Below are positions 45,463-56,577 of a DNA stretch of 64,000 nucleotides, one piece after another (position 1 is the stretch's first letter; each line of letters begins with the position of its first letter). The stretch comes from Cheiracanthium punctorium. Its lineage: Eukaryota; Arthropoda; Arachnida; Araneae; Cheiracanthiidae. Under the pieces are notes generated by a model, which worked only from the letters and a program-made list of their open reading frames with translations, searched no databases and was not told the DNA's origin. The stretch lies in the NCBI GenBank assembly GCA_038373885.1, contig JAWZYV010014421.1, positions 1 to 64,000 of the forward strand, given 5' to 3'. The translations under genes were made by a program, and so were the position numbers.

Positions 45463-46215
45463 ATATTTTATACAACTCTTTTCGTTCTGAATAAAAATTA
45501 ATTTTCGTATATTGTTGCACAAATATCATCAGAATAAATTTCAAATAACATAATTCGTTATGGTTTTAGTTTATAAAATGAATACTATGTATCCATTTAG
45601 CCAAAGCGTCTCTGACTTACCAATTGCTAGTGTGCTAGTTTAATTTGTTTTGATAATTGTTTAGGTAATATGGAACAATTTTCCAAATAGAAGGGTGATT
45701 TAGAGTGCAGTGGAGTTTTTATATATGTTTTAAAAATAATATGGCGTAGACTATGATTTCGAATTAGATTTCATTCATTTTTTTTCCATTTTTCATATTA
45801 TTGAGTATTCTTATTTTAATGTAAAGTGAAAATGTTGAGTATTTTTAAAAATTGTCTGTAAATATCTACAGTAATTCAGAGTGATATTTATGGCATTGTA
45901 TTATTCCACTGTGTTATTCCAATTTTAAATGTAAAGCACGATTATATTTTATACAACTTTTTTCCGTACTGAATAAAAATAAATTTTCATATATTGTTGC
46001 ACAAATATCATCAAAATATGTTTCAAATAGCATAATTCATTATGGTTTTAGTTTATAAAATGATTACTATATGTCCATTTTGCCAAGAGCGTCTCTGATT
46101 TGCCAATTGCTTATGTGCTGGTTTAATTTGTTTTCATAATTGTTAAGGTAATCTGGAATGGTTTTCCAAAAAGAAGTGTGATTTAAAGTGCAATGCAGAT
46201 TTTATATGTCGAGTT
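45463..46215 (+). repeat. Direct duplication, about 270-bp copies 480 bp apart
   Basis: ATATTTTATACAACT at 45463 and 45943 starts two copies that continue in parallel: ATTGTTGCACAAATATCATC, ATTATGGTTTTAGTTTATAA or its one-base variant, GCGTCTCTGA, TTAATTTGTTTT and TTTTCCAAA. Confidence 0.7.
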
Positions 46216-46224
46216 TTCTATGCC

Positions 46225-46450
46225 AACTTCCACACGAAGCCCCCCCCCCCTAAACACTTCGCTTCCAAATCCTTTTATTTTAAACATTTGTTTGGCGGGT
46301 CGTTTTTAACCGTTCACTTCACCATTCCACTTAAAAATGCAAGCTATTGCCTGCGTCTTGACAAAATATAATGAAAAAAATTGTTCCTTGTCAGGGTTGC
46401 TTAATTCAAACAAGGTTATTTTTAAGCTCTTGGTTTAAACAATTTTTCTC
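46225..46450 (+). repeat. Partial third copy of the composite repeat
   Basis: It matches 38450-38670 in the same orientation: a C-run, TTTTATTTTAAACATTTGTT, GGCGGGTCG, TTGACAAAATATAATG, CTTGTCAGGGTTGCTTAATT and CTTGGTTTAAACAA. Its presence shows that the arms belong to a dispersed family. Confidence 0.6.
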
Positions 46451-48734
46451 TTCTGTAATTCGGTTTAAAGTGCGTGAGTATATATCGAGTGCCTTCCCCC
46501 CTCCCCCCCCCTTTTGTGCACTCACACAAACTGACGGGCGTTGCGCGGGTGCATTGAGTGTTAAGGCACAACTTTTCTAAAATTACAGTCTGGGTTGCTT
46601 CTCACCGTTGCAAAGACGCGAAAGCAGCGATTTTCCTTCTGTGATCAGCTACCCCATTGTTACCCCACATCATTTCTCCCACTGCGGCCCAAGACCTATG
46701 CCGGGAAGCAATGATGAACACAGAAGGAAATCGCTCAATGATCCAGTGGGCCAAATTTCGTTAAGATTCGACGTAAGTTCTAGGTGCCTATAGCGAATGA
46801 ACATACAGACAAACAGGAAAATTCTTCTTATTTTATATATTTAGATTATTGCATTATTTGGATGAGCTTTAATAATACTGGTTTTACTTAATATTAATTT
46901 GTAGAAACAGTCCATGATAGTTTGTTGGACTAAGGATCTAACAATAACACGTACACACGATGAATGTGCATGCTAAATCTGTACGGCTGATTATGTACTA
47001 CCGATTGAATTATCAATTCTGGTTCCTGTTCAACAACACAACCAAATGAAATAATTGAGAAGTTACTGTAAATTTAATGAATTAAGTTATGTATAGAGTT
47101 TAATTATTCCGTTTAATTAATTATTTTCAAGAGAAAGTCTTTTTTTTTTTTAATCTTAAAAATCAAAAAGAAATTCTGTTAATAAGAATATATCTGTTAA
47201 TAATAATTCTGTTAATAATAGAATTCTGTTAATAATAATATTAAGAAATTCTGCAATAGAACATGTATTATTTGTATGAATTCTTCTGCACTGTAAAATT
47301 CTGTAGATTGATACCAATAGAAATAATTAGAACAAAAATATGGTTCAGAAGAATTTTTTTCATGCTTTATTTATTTATTTTTGTGAGCGTGTGTGGGGGA
47401 GAGGGTAGGAGTTGGTTATACAAAAACGGATAAAAAGTATGATGATTTATCTTCAAGCATTTAAAATGAAATCAAATAAAATGCACGAGATATTAAAAGA
47501 AAACATTTAAAATGACACAAACCACTAAAAATAATTTTCAGATTTAATTTTACAGCTAAGCCAAAGTACTTTTAGAAAAAAAAAAAAAATAAGAAGATGA
47601 AAGATAAAAATGTCTATTTTACAGGAATTATTAGAGAATTAACCTTTTTCTTATATAGGAAAGTTTAACTTGAACTCGTCTCAATACTTTATAATTTTTA
47701 ATCTCAACAACACAACTTTACGTTAATGCAACATTGTTTGGTGTTTTGTAAGCTAAGTTTTACAATTAAAGCTCAATTGCTTTAATTGTAATCAGTCTTC
47801 TCCGTTGTTGTTGTAGTTTAAAGTTTACTTTTAGTCATTCTTATATTCAACAAGGAATTTCTTTACGTTTTCTATTTTCTAATCAGGTATTGACCAGGGA
47901 CATTTCTTTTACTCGTTTTCTTTTCGTCTTCGACTTCCCTTTATGGAAGGTTCTAAATAATTTCCAGAGTGATCAAAGAAAAACGCTCTTTTCGGGATAT
48001 TCTCTGATAGCCCGGGGATATTTGCGTCTACAAAAGGTAGCGAAGGAGCGCGTTCTTGGAATTTGAGGGGTAGTTCTTCAGCCTATCTTCCCAGAGATCG
48101 GCAGTGGTAAACCTAAAGTTTATTGCTTTTCTCCCCCTCATCCCCCGTTGGTTAGAGAGGGGGAGTACAGTTTCACTTAGCGGACGCTCCCTCATACTCT
48201 CTCCTCCGTTGGAAATAAAAATAATGACTGCTTGCTCTGCAATGCTCTTTGAAAGCAGTTAAAGAAGCAGAGTTGGGCAAAATACATTAAAAAATGTATT
48301 TTCGATGCAAAATACAAATTACATTTATTCAAACACAAAAAAATTACAAAATACAAAATGCTTTCTAAATTGAAAAAATACAAAATACGTTTATTTTCTT
48401 AATACATACAAAATACGAAATGCGTCTAAAACTTCAATTAAGTAAAATTTTCTACAGAAACTTCTAGTTTATTTTATTCCAGTGTATTTTAAGATGTACA
48501 AACAAATGTAATAGTAACTTTTTTTTTACATATACATGAGTTTTTCCTGGAATAAATTGCATCTTAAAAGGCAGGAAAGCAAAAAATGTGTGACAAGTAT
48601 TTATTCAACGTTATTTTTCAGTGATAATGAATGGAATTGAAATATAAAATTAAATATATTTCTAAACGAAGATGAGTTGAATTATATTTCTACTTTAAGA
48701 TACATTTATAGCCTTACCATCGCACAGTAGTTAT
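46451..48734. other. Repeat debris and AT-rich DNA
   Basis: 46740-46860 ends with an ATTTTATATATTTAGATT stretch, reminiscent of RTE-type retrotransposon 3' ends (weak). A TTCTGTTAATAA repeat lies at 47177-47240. From 48267, CAGAGTTGGGCAAAATAC is a typical hAT end, followed by ATACAAAAT repeats to about 48440. Confidence 0.35.
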
Positions 48735-48945
48735 GTCACTGAAAATGGTAGACTGCCGAAGAATGAAGGTCCGGGATCGGGTCCCATCGAGCAGCTGTCG
48801 ATCTAACAGTCTGGTTTTTTGGTAGGTTTTTTCCAGATGTAACGTGAATACGCTTTAGAACCCCTTAGAAAGTTCTCCTACCTAGGCACCTTCCCACCCT
48901 TGGCAGATTGCCCTAGTATAGCGTTGCCATAATCACGCAAACACA
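48735..48945 (+). repeat. tRNA-derived SINE, copy 5
   Basis: AAATGGTAGACTGCCGAAGA, GGGATCGGGTCCCATCGAGC, GCTGTCGATCTAACAGTCTG, then TTCCAGATGTAACGTGAATA and GAACCCCTTAGAAAGTTCTC. Its middle is well preserved. Confidence 0.65.
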
Positions 48946-51229
48946 AGATACATTCATATATTACTACAAATGATTATATTACTACAAGATTGTGATGGAG
49001 GAGTGGAACAATATCAGCCTTGATGTTTTAAGAAAAGGACTTTCATCTTTGAAATCAAGATGTAATAGGATGGTTCAAAGAAAGGGCTATCAGACTGAAC
49101 ACATTAGAAAATAAAATTCTTATATTTATATCTATATATAACTTTGCAAAATCGTTACAAAAATGTGTGAACACCCTCTGTAGGGTACTTGCGGGAAACC
49201 CCGAAAAAAAATTTGTTGTGGAATATTACTTAAATGAAATTAATTTACGTTTTACAAATCACCCGTGCATGAAGATTTTCTTAACATTAAACTTTTAAAC
49301 GCCTCTGTCACATTGCTCAAGTGTTCTTTAGGGGAATTGCAAAAAATATTTAACATGAATTTAAGAAAATGCTTTTAAAAAGAATTTAACAGGTTTTTTT
49401 TTTTTTTTAATTTTAGTTTTACGATGTTCTATATACAGTTAATGGGTCAAATATATCAGGCTCTACAAAAACTCAAGAGAACACATTAAATTACGATATA
49501 TGTTTCCGAAAAAAAAAAAAAAAAAAAAAATCTAATTTTCTCTTTTCTCTGACCAAAAGTTTAAATTTTAGAATGTCTAAAACTTTAGAGGATTTTGTTG
49601 AACTACTTATTAGTTATTAGCATCAGATATTATTAAATTTATACATTTATGCATAACTTGCAACTATCTTTATAAAATAGGAAAATAAATGTCAATTTAT
49701 GAAACTAAACTCTTCGAATAATTTGTTGGATTCAATTAAAATATTCAGATAATTTACTTTGATTTTCAGGTAGAAATTAAACCTTCATAATGTGTGAAAG
49801 ATTATTTTAGTACGTGTTTTGATACTATCTGTGCAGTTTCTAGGACAACTATAAAATGGAAGCGCCATGTCACGTGCTCCGAATACCCAGCCTAAAATAA
49901 GATCCTGCGTCCACAACTAAAACGAATAAGTAAATTTTGAGGTAAATATATGTAAATAGTTAACACAATTTTCTTCCTTCAAATTTCCCTTCTTTTCTTT
50001 TTTTCCTTCCTTCCTGAGACAGTGAGCGCACGCATTTTAAATTAAAATTAGCGAATTTTAAAATCGTGAAAAAAAAAAGAATAAAATATTAATTTTTTTT
50101 TTCAAAATAAGCGATAGTAAGTGCGATGCTTCTAGCGTTTTAAAATATTTTTCTTTAGACAAGTTTTAATTATTGCTGTTGATAAAGGAACTCTTATTAT
50201 ACCCTTGCTAGACATCTCCGAATGACACTGGCTGGAGTAATTTATGGGTTGCTATCTTCCCGCTTTTGTCATCCCCACTTTAGAACGGGGGCCATCCTCG
50301 TGATATTTCCCGTGAGTCTAGATCTGCAGGGTCACGCACTGATCGTTCTTGAAAAGGGGGTGAAATTGTTGGCGATCTCTTGGCGTGCCGATGTGTGGGA
50401 AGTAACCGTTCTTCAGACGACGCTGTGCTTCTTTGTTACTAACCGGAAAAAACGCGAAGGGTCGCCAACCAGAATAAAAGAATTCCCCCAGCTAAGAACA
50501 ATAATTTTTATTTAAATATTGAACATAAACTTGCTTTGTTTTGGATAAAATATGAGAATGGCATTCAATCAAAAGTAGACGCACCAAATTTCTTTTGTTT
50601 TACATTTAAGAATATATTATATCCAGCAGAAACATTCAAAAGTTTTGTGATAGTAAATATGTTTTATCAGATTTTTTAAAAATTAATTTTATACCGATTA
50701 TTCTGTTTATAAAAGATAAAATTCTTTTATTAAGAATTTTTAAAATAAAACATACTAAATTATTTGAAAGGAAATTTGCAAGGGCTGATAGAACTTAATT
50801 GATTTCAAGTGAATTATTTAAATTTTAATGAAACTTTAAGACGTAATAAGTTGATTTCTTTCCGCTGAAATATTTAAATCATTTTTATTTCCTAGTTTTA
50901 TGTGACATCTATATATAATGTGACATGAATTGTATACATGCCAGTACAAAAAAAGTAAAATAAAGTAGCATCAAAACATTCAGTAGATGAGAGATATGTG
51001 CCTTTGATTGACTTAAATTTTAGAGTAATCTGATATTTGCGAATAGTTATGTATAAAATAATGTCACCATGGGTGCCCACACATTTTTATTTTCGGGGGG
51101 CGGGGTCTGCTTTTTAAAGGGGGGACTTTAAAAATGCACGGGATTTCACATACTTAAAAACTCTTCCTTCCTTCACCCCCCCCCCAAAAAAAAAGATAGA
51201 AAAAGAAAAAATGGGTTTGCTTGTGTGAT
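48946..51229. other. AT-rich DNA without recognised genes
   Basis: Positions 50190-50500 are markedly less AT-rich. On the minus strand GGTTGGCGACCCTTCGCG resembles a retrotransposon primer-binding-site junction, so a decayed LTR is possible but weak. The 97-codon open frame there matches nothing I know. A C11 run lies at 51176-51186. Confidence 0.35.
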
Positions 51230-51400
51230 TACGGCAACTGTACGCTAGGGCGATCTGCCAAGGATGGGAGTGCCTCGGTAGGCGGACTTTCTAAGGGGTT
51301 CTAACGCGTATTCACGTGACATCTGGAGAAAACAGGCGCGTGGTAGCCCAGATTCCTGGACTTACACACTTCAACCGTTTACTAAATTATCATGAAATCA
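51230..51400 (-). repeat. tRNA-derived SINE, copy 6
   Basis: The minus-strand tail has CTCCAGATGTCACGTGAATA and CGCGTTAGAACCCCTTAGAA. It forms the inner end of the right arm. Confidence 0.65.
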
Positions 51401-52965
51401 GTAAAAAGTAATCATACTATGACGTAAAAGGTATACGATTAAAGAAATGCTTTTTAAAGCTTTATAAGATAAACCTATATAAAGCTTTCTCTTTATTAAG
51501 CTATTATACTTATTTTACTAGCAAGCATTTAAAAAAGATGCTGAAACACGGGAGAATGACGATATACAAGTTCAAAGGTAAATTATCAAACATTGAACTT
51601 CATATATGATTAAAAGACAATAAGTAGGATAACAATAAATCTATTATAATATAACTTAATGTAACTTAAGTAATATAACTTAATGTAAACACGTGAGAGT
51701 TATGTAATTATGAAAAGTTAAAAGATTATTCACCTTTATTCATCAAATAAAACCTTTTTTGCATAAAGTATTTTGTATTGCATTAAAAAATTAAAATTAA
51801 TTAATTAATTAAAGTTCTAAAGAAACCCTTTTAGCCAGGAAGTATTTAAAACCAGTACAACAGATTGAAAATGAGAAAGGTTGTTTAAACCAGTGCTTAA
51901 AAAAGTAACGTTTAAATTAAACAACCTTGACAGTGGACAATTTTTTAAAAATATATTGTAAATACGCAGACTGGAGTTTCGCATTTTTAAGTGGAGCGGT
52001 TAAAACAACGCGTCAAACAAATTTTTAAAATGAAAAGATTCTGCGACGAAGTTGGGGGAGAGGGGGACACGTGCCCCCCCTCTGTCCCCCCGATATACAC
52101 CTATGGCTCATATCTATTACATTCTTAGGAAAACCTAATAACAAGAGCTTTCTAAGGAAGGCGGAAGGCTTATCACCGCTCACAGACCTACTGAAATCTT
52201 GGAGGAACACACAGGGGCGTAGCCAGAAATTTTTCATGGGGGGGGTTATGACCCCCCTAAAACCCCCCTTGGCTACGCCCCTGGGAACACATGAAAGATT
52301 TTTTTTTGGGGGGGAGGGCACATATTTAATTTAAGAGCAGAAAATGGAAGTTTCTTTTAAATTTTGAAACAAATGTTTGTTTAAAAGATTTTGAGAGTAA
52401 GTTGGGGGGGGGGCAGCGGGACACGTAAACCCTGTGCCCCTCCCCCCGACTATAATGCTATGGTTCATATGTACCATACGCTTATAACAATACCTAATAA
52501 TATAACAGTAACTTCCTAAGGAGGGCTTATCACTGCTCCCGGACCTACTGAAATTTTGGAGGGGCACAAGAAAGATTTGAGGGGGGAACATATCGAATGT
52601 AAGAGCAGAAAAAGGAAAGTTATTTTTAAAATTTCAAGCAAATGTTTATTTAACATTTTATTTTGAAATTCGAATCAAAATTTCTATTTTTAAGGGGGGA
52701 GGGGGGGCACGGGACACCCTGTGCCCCCTCCCGACGCTTTTCCTATGGTCCATATGTTATATGCTTAGGAAACCTAATAACAATAGCGTTCTAAGAGATA
52801 CCATTCCCAGACCTGCTGAACTGAAAATTTACCCCTTTACCCCAAAACAAAAGAATTTTGGATTTAAGATCCAGTTACCTTTCTCGTGTATATTACAAAA
52901 CAAAGAATGTTTATGTCCAATATTTAGTAAAAATTAATCATGTGAGCGTTTTTACCGCACACCGA
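51401..52965 (-). repeat. Right arm of the inverted composite repeat
   Basis: The reverse complement follows the left arm in order: three G-run/C-run units at about 52060, 52410 and 52700, TTGTTTAATTTAAAC near 51915, a TTATCTTATAAAGCTTTA block at 51457-51475, and ATGATTAATTTTTACTAAAT at the outer side near 52930. A 72-bp MITE (52212) interrupts it. Confidence 0.7.
52212..52283. mobile_element. Minimal hAT MITE, 72 bp
   Basis: The ends are CAGGGGCGTAGCCA and TGGCTACGCCCCTG, an exact 14-bp inverted repeat. GGAACACA is duplicated exactly (52204-52211 and 52284-52291). The interior is a G-run and C-runs, so almost the whole element can fold. Confidence 0.92.
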
Positions 52966-53029
52966 CGTTGTTTATGCTTTCTGAAATCAGTCTTATTGCT
53001 TATTTCTGTTATGTCTGGCTGGGATCTTT

Positions 53030-53450
53030 CCTTTCGATCATCTCTGTCCGGATACTCTCCATTTGCTCATCCTCATCTCTGTCCGGATCCACTTCTTTCT
53101 GCCCAATGGATCCGGAGTCGTTCATCTCTGTCCGGATCCACTTCTTTCTGCCCAATGGATCCGGAGTCGTTCATATCTGTCCGGATCCACTTCTTTCCGC
53201 CAAATGGATCCGGAGTCGTTCCTCTCGGTCCGGATCCACTTCTTTCTGCCAAATGGATCCGAAGTCGTTCCTCTCGGTCCGGACCGGTTCCGATTTCGGA
53301 CCGAAAGGAACGGGTCCGGACCCGTTCCTTTTCCTGGGAGCGGATCCAATAGGACCGGGTCCGAAGGAGTCGGTCCTTCAGAGGATCGGATCCGTTCGGA
53401 CCGGATCCTCAAAAGGACCGACTTTACCCACCACTATTCCAGAATACCAA
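53030..53450 (-). repeat. GGATCC-rich minisatellite, right arm (49-bp unit)
   Basis: The unit TCATCTCTGTCCGGATCCAC...CCAATGGATCCGGAGTCGT repeats at 53073, 53122, 53171, 53220 and 53269, an exact period of 49 bp. It ends in a GGAATAGTGGTG terminus on the minus strand (about 53425-53445). Because GGATCC is palindromic the true orientation relative to the left array is ambiguous. Overlapping long open frames here are artefacts of the repeat. Confidence 0.8.
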
Positions 53451-53551
53451 TTTTTCGAACGTTCGTTAACTAGGATGCGGCACGGATAAGTTTTGGATGA
53501 CGTCACAAATCCGAACGTTCGCTTTAACGTACGTGGCAGAATAGAGCCCTG

Positions 53552-53750
53552 TATTACACCTGCATCCTGACCTGCATTCGCGATCTCAACGACCTAGAGG
53601 TGGCGCTGTAAAACGTCAACAAATTTGCTGTATGACGGGTAAATTCTCACGTGCTTACATTTTCTCATAAGCAGCAGCATTGGCCGCTTGACCGAGCGTT
53701 GTTTTTTTGATAATTTTCTTTAATTAACGTCGATTTTTTCCATAATTGTG
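53552..53750 (+). promoter_or_regulatory. Probable promoter and 5' leader of the SWIM-domain gene
   Basis: A relatively GC-rich stretch with CGATCTCAACGACC and several CpG sites lies between the outer end of the composite repeat and the ATG. No TATA box is obvious. The assignment rests on position only. Confidence 0.3.
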
Positions 53751-54070
53751 ATGGATTTAAGTTTAGATATAACTAGTATCTTCAATTATGCAGACTGTAC
53801 TAACAAGATTGGCTTATTTATTGAAGACGAGAAGCTTTTAAGATCCAGCCACTTCATATCATGCGTAGACACTGACAGCATCATTGAAGTATGTGGTTGT
53901 TATTGTCTATTGTGTTGTTATGTGGTTTGTTATTGTCTCCAGACTACTTCATTTCATTCAGTAAAGTATACAATAATTGTGAAATTTGAAAAATCAAGTT
54001 TCTGGACGATTAAAGAAAGTTTCTCTACCTGCAAGGCCGGAGCCGACATTTGTAAACATCACATTGCTGT
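53751..54070 (+). CDS. First exon of a SWIM-type zinc-finger protein (partial)
   Basis: SWIM domains (CxCx(n)CxH) bind DNA or proteins; in arthropods a group of such proteins resembles transposon-derived genes, some with YqaJ-type nuclease domains. The ATG at 53751 gives MDLSLDITSIFNYADCTNK, then SSHFISCVDTDSIIEVCG, QTTSFHSVKYTIIVKF and the finger core FSTCKAGADICKHHIAV at the end; the first Cys of the usual CxC pair appears as Ser. A 29-30-base duplication (53890-53938) adds ten Cys-rich residues in frame before QTTSF. At 54071 GTAAGT could be a donor; alternatively the expected KCTLLQ continues one frame over to a GTGAGT donor at 54091. So the gene is either spliced here or frameshifted. 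Downstream exons were not found. It may be a fossil. Confidence 0.55.
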
Positions 54071-54096
54071 GTAAGTGTACGCTGTTACAAGTGAGT

Positions 54097-55085
54097 TATA
54101 TATTTATACGTATCTTTTTTTTCGCTTTAAAAATTAATTTACTGGCTTATCATATACTTCATTTAGACTATTTTATAAATGTTTATATTTTAACATGGCT
54201 TGTTTTAATCGTATTATTTAAAGGAGAAAGAGCATGTGACTCAAATGATTATCTCATCGATTATGACGCAAAGGATATATGGTGAATTACGTTAATGGGG
54301 AACGATTATTCATCATGAGCAATTCGTAAATGAATTATAACTTGCCTTTTGTGCCAAATATACAAGCTGCTGCATCTGGTTTTCCAGAGATAAAAATAGT
54401 ATATTTTGTTTCATGTGCACTTGTTTAAGTGAAGAAATTGTTGGATATGTGATGAGATAAATGTATTGTTCCCCTATTTATATATTTAATTCTTAATTAT
54501 AGGAATGAATCAGTGCTTACATGAATTTCTGCCGTATAATTGGAAGAGCTTTAAGCTAACAGACCCATTGGAAAAGGCATGAATTAATTTTTGTAATTCA
54601 GTCTTTTTTGATAGATCTGTTGGACACTAAATTGCACTCTTCCCTTACAGAAATGAATAACCGTCTAGAATGTAAGTATTTCACATTAATATATATATTG
54701 TTTTAATTTTGTTGAGTATATTTAAAACAGAACTGTTATATTGGTTTGATTCAATTATATTAATTGTTCCCAGTAGTTGAAATAAGAAATTGGTTTTGGT
54801 ATGAATGAACAGATGTACAAACATATACATCTATTTATACTATTTAATATATATTCTGCATTTTAAGTGTGTATAGTTTGTTAGAATGCAAGTATAATAT
54901 GAAAATAATTATAAATGCATACACACTTTTTTTCCTAGTATGTTATTAACTTGTTGGACTTCTATGAGAAATTTCTTTTTAGCTGTATAAATATTAAATA
55001 TTTTAATCATTAGCTCACTTTAATACTTCACATTTTGTGTTAAATGTTTACTTTTACTTCTGTACAGTGGGGTCCATAGCCATAA
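54097..55085. other. Possible intron of the SWIM gene
   Basis: ERACDSNDYLIDYDAKDIW can be read at 54225-54283 after an AAAG, but its phase does not fit the exon before it. CTTACAG/...GTAAGT frames a 21-base segment at 54651-54671, also out of phase. Otherwise AT-rich. Confidence 0.3.
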
Positions 55086-55250
55086 TGTAAAAAAATCTTT
55101 TTCGTAGCCCTGTTAAAAAAAAAAAAAAAAAAAAAAAAAACTAAAAGTCCTATACACATCAAAATCAATACCTATCTTGCGATGATGGTCTATAACAAAT
55201 ACGCCTAATTTGAGCTTAATCGAATGCACCGTTTAGGAGGTATAGTGTTC
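55086..55250 (+). repeat. Dispersed repeat, second copy of the one at 6178
   Basis: CGTAGCCCTGTTAAAAA, AAAGTCCTATACACAT and GAGCTTAATCGAATGCACC parallel the intron-2 copy. A run of about 27 A lies inside. Confidence 0.45.
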
Positions 55251-56577
55251 ACTCTCATACACACATACATATACATCTTGTAAAAATAGCATAGGGGGAG
55301 TTTGGACCTAGAGGCACAGTGGACCAGGCTCAGTTATTTTTGAAATATTATTTTATTTTATTTCATTTTATTATCAACAAATGTCTCTCATAGTTGCACA
55401 AATCCTATAAAGAAACCACATGTTAAAGTGGTAAGGAGCCATTTTTTATTTCAATGAGTTGTATTTTAGCACTTCTGAGTAATTTTCAGAAGTCTGCTAC
55501 TTTGTTTTTTCTAACATTTGTTTAATTAAGATTGGAGCACTAAACTGAATCTCTGTTATAGGGTAAATTTATCGATTTAATAATTATTTACTGTTAGCTT
55601 AGTTTTTATGATAAAGAAAAAAAATATTACTATACTTTTGAAATTCAAGAATATGGGGCACCTTGGTCCACTCAAATTGGGGTACATTGGACCATCGTCC
55701 ATCCTACCCCCAAGTAATAAAAAACTTTGAAGAGTAAAAGTTAAGCAAAAAGGGGGATGCTCTCGAATTATTACTGGTACGCCTGTTAAGGCAATTTTAG
55801 AAGATGAAGCAAATAAAAGGATTGAAACAAAAAAAAGATAATAGTCTGCAGCTTTGTTTGTTTTAAATTATTAATGATAAATGCCAAAGATTTAATTTTT
55901 TTTTTCAATGTTTACCAAATAACTTTGTTCTAAGAGTGACTGCTTTTTATTTTTTTACAATTCAGGATTTCTTTTGCTGAGGAGAATTAATTTAACTAGA
56001 TCTACAAATCCAAAAAGTAATGTTTCATTATAAAAAAAAAATAATAATAATTCAATTACAATATTGGATAATATTTATTCTCAAATATTACTATAACTAA
56101 AAATTTTGGTATAGCATGGTCCAAATGTGCCCTATAAGGAAACATTGATGTGTTCCATGTACACCAAAATCTCCTAGTCGAACTTTTCATGCTCACAATA
56201 CTTTCCTTACATGGTACATGTTTGGAAAGTAAAAGCAGTTTAAAATTAAAACTAAGACTTCATAGTAAAGAAAAGGAAAGTTTTAAATGTGACTCTTTTA
56301 CAGCTAATTCTATTAAACATTACAAAAAAAATGTCTTTCTTTACATCATTTGTTATTTCTTATTTGACTTTAAATACAGGTGATTCTATGATTGTGGGAC
56401 AATGTTTTCACTAAAGTGCAAGAATCTCACATTTTTTTCTTTTCTCGCATTAAAAATTATTACTGCAAGAATTTGTACACAGTACAAAGTTTTTTTATTC
56501 TGTACAAAATTCTCGCATTTTTAAAAATTCGGCCAATTTTTCAATAAAAGTCGCACAAGCTTCCATTTTTCAGTCGT
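55251..56577. other. AT-rich spacer
   Basis: GTGGACC/GGTCCACT words at 55310, 55665 and 55690 and GGTCCAAATGTGCCC at 56118 suggest one degraded repeat. No gene was seen. Confidence 0.3.

Larger units (their letters stand above)
32532..53551. repeat. 21-kb interval framed by inverted composite repeats
   Basis: The left terminus CAGGGGCTCTATTCTGCCAC, followed by GTACGTTTAAGCGAACGTTC, faces an inverted copy ending at 53551 (minus-strand reading CAGGGCTCTATTCTGCCACG). Inward, 37085-39270 on the left and 51230-53450 on the right are inverted copies in the same order: a GAATAGTGGTG end, a 49-bp minisatellite, a TTAATTTTTACTAA-type block, three G/C-rich units, a GTTGTTTAATT block and a SINE. The left arm is about 4.4 kb longer between its terminus and the minisatellite. 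Flanking bases (TGGCACAC, TATTACAC) are not a clean duplication, so this may be one giant element, a foldback duplication, or two separate copies of a large repeat. Confidence 0.55.

Noticed and set aside
50222..50515. 97-codon plus-strand open frame
   Set aside because: No domain or homology recognised. The higher GC content probably reflects a decayed retrotransposon piece.
52858..53489. Three overlapping open frames of 136-173 codons
   Set aside because: They come from the 49-bp minisatellite: 49 is not divisible by 3, so all frames show the same repeated words. No domain is present.
53889..53942. 54-base intron with GT...AG ends in the SWIM exon
   Set aside because: Very short, the frame is open through it, and it is explained by a 29-base duplication. 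The residues at its edges (VCG and LQ) fit the expected protein without the insert, so I treat it as coding, though transcripts could show otherwise.
54651..54671. 21-base microexon of the SWIM gene
   Set aside because: Good-looking CTTACAG and GTAAGT borders, but every phase compatible with the preceding exon meets a stop.
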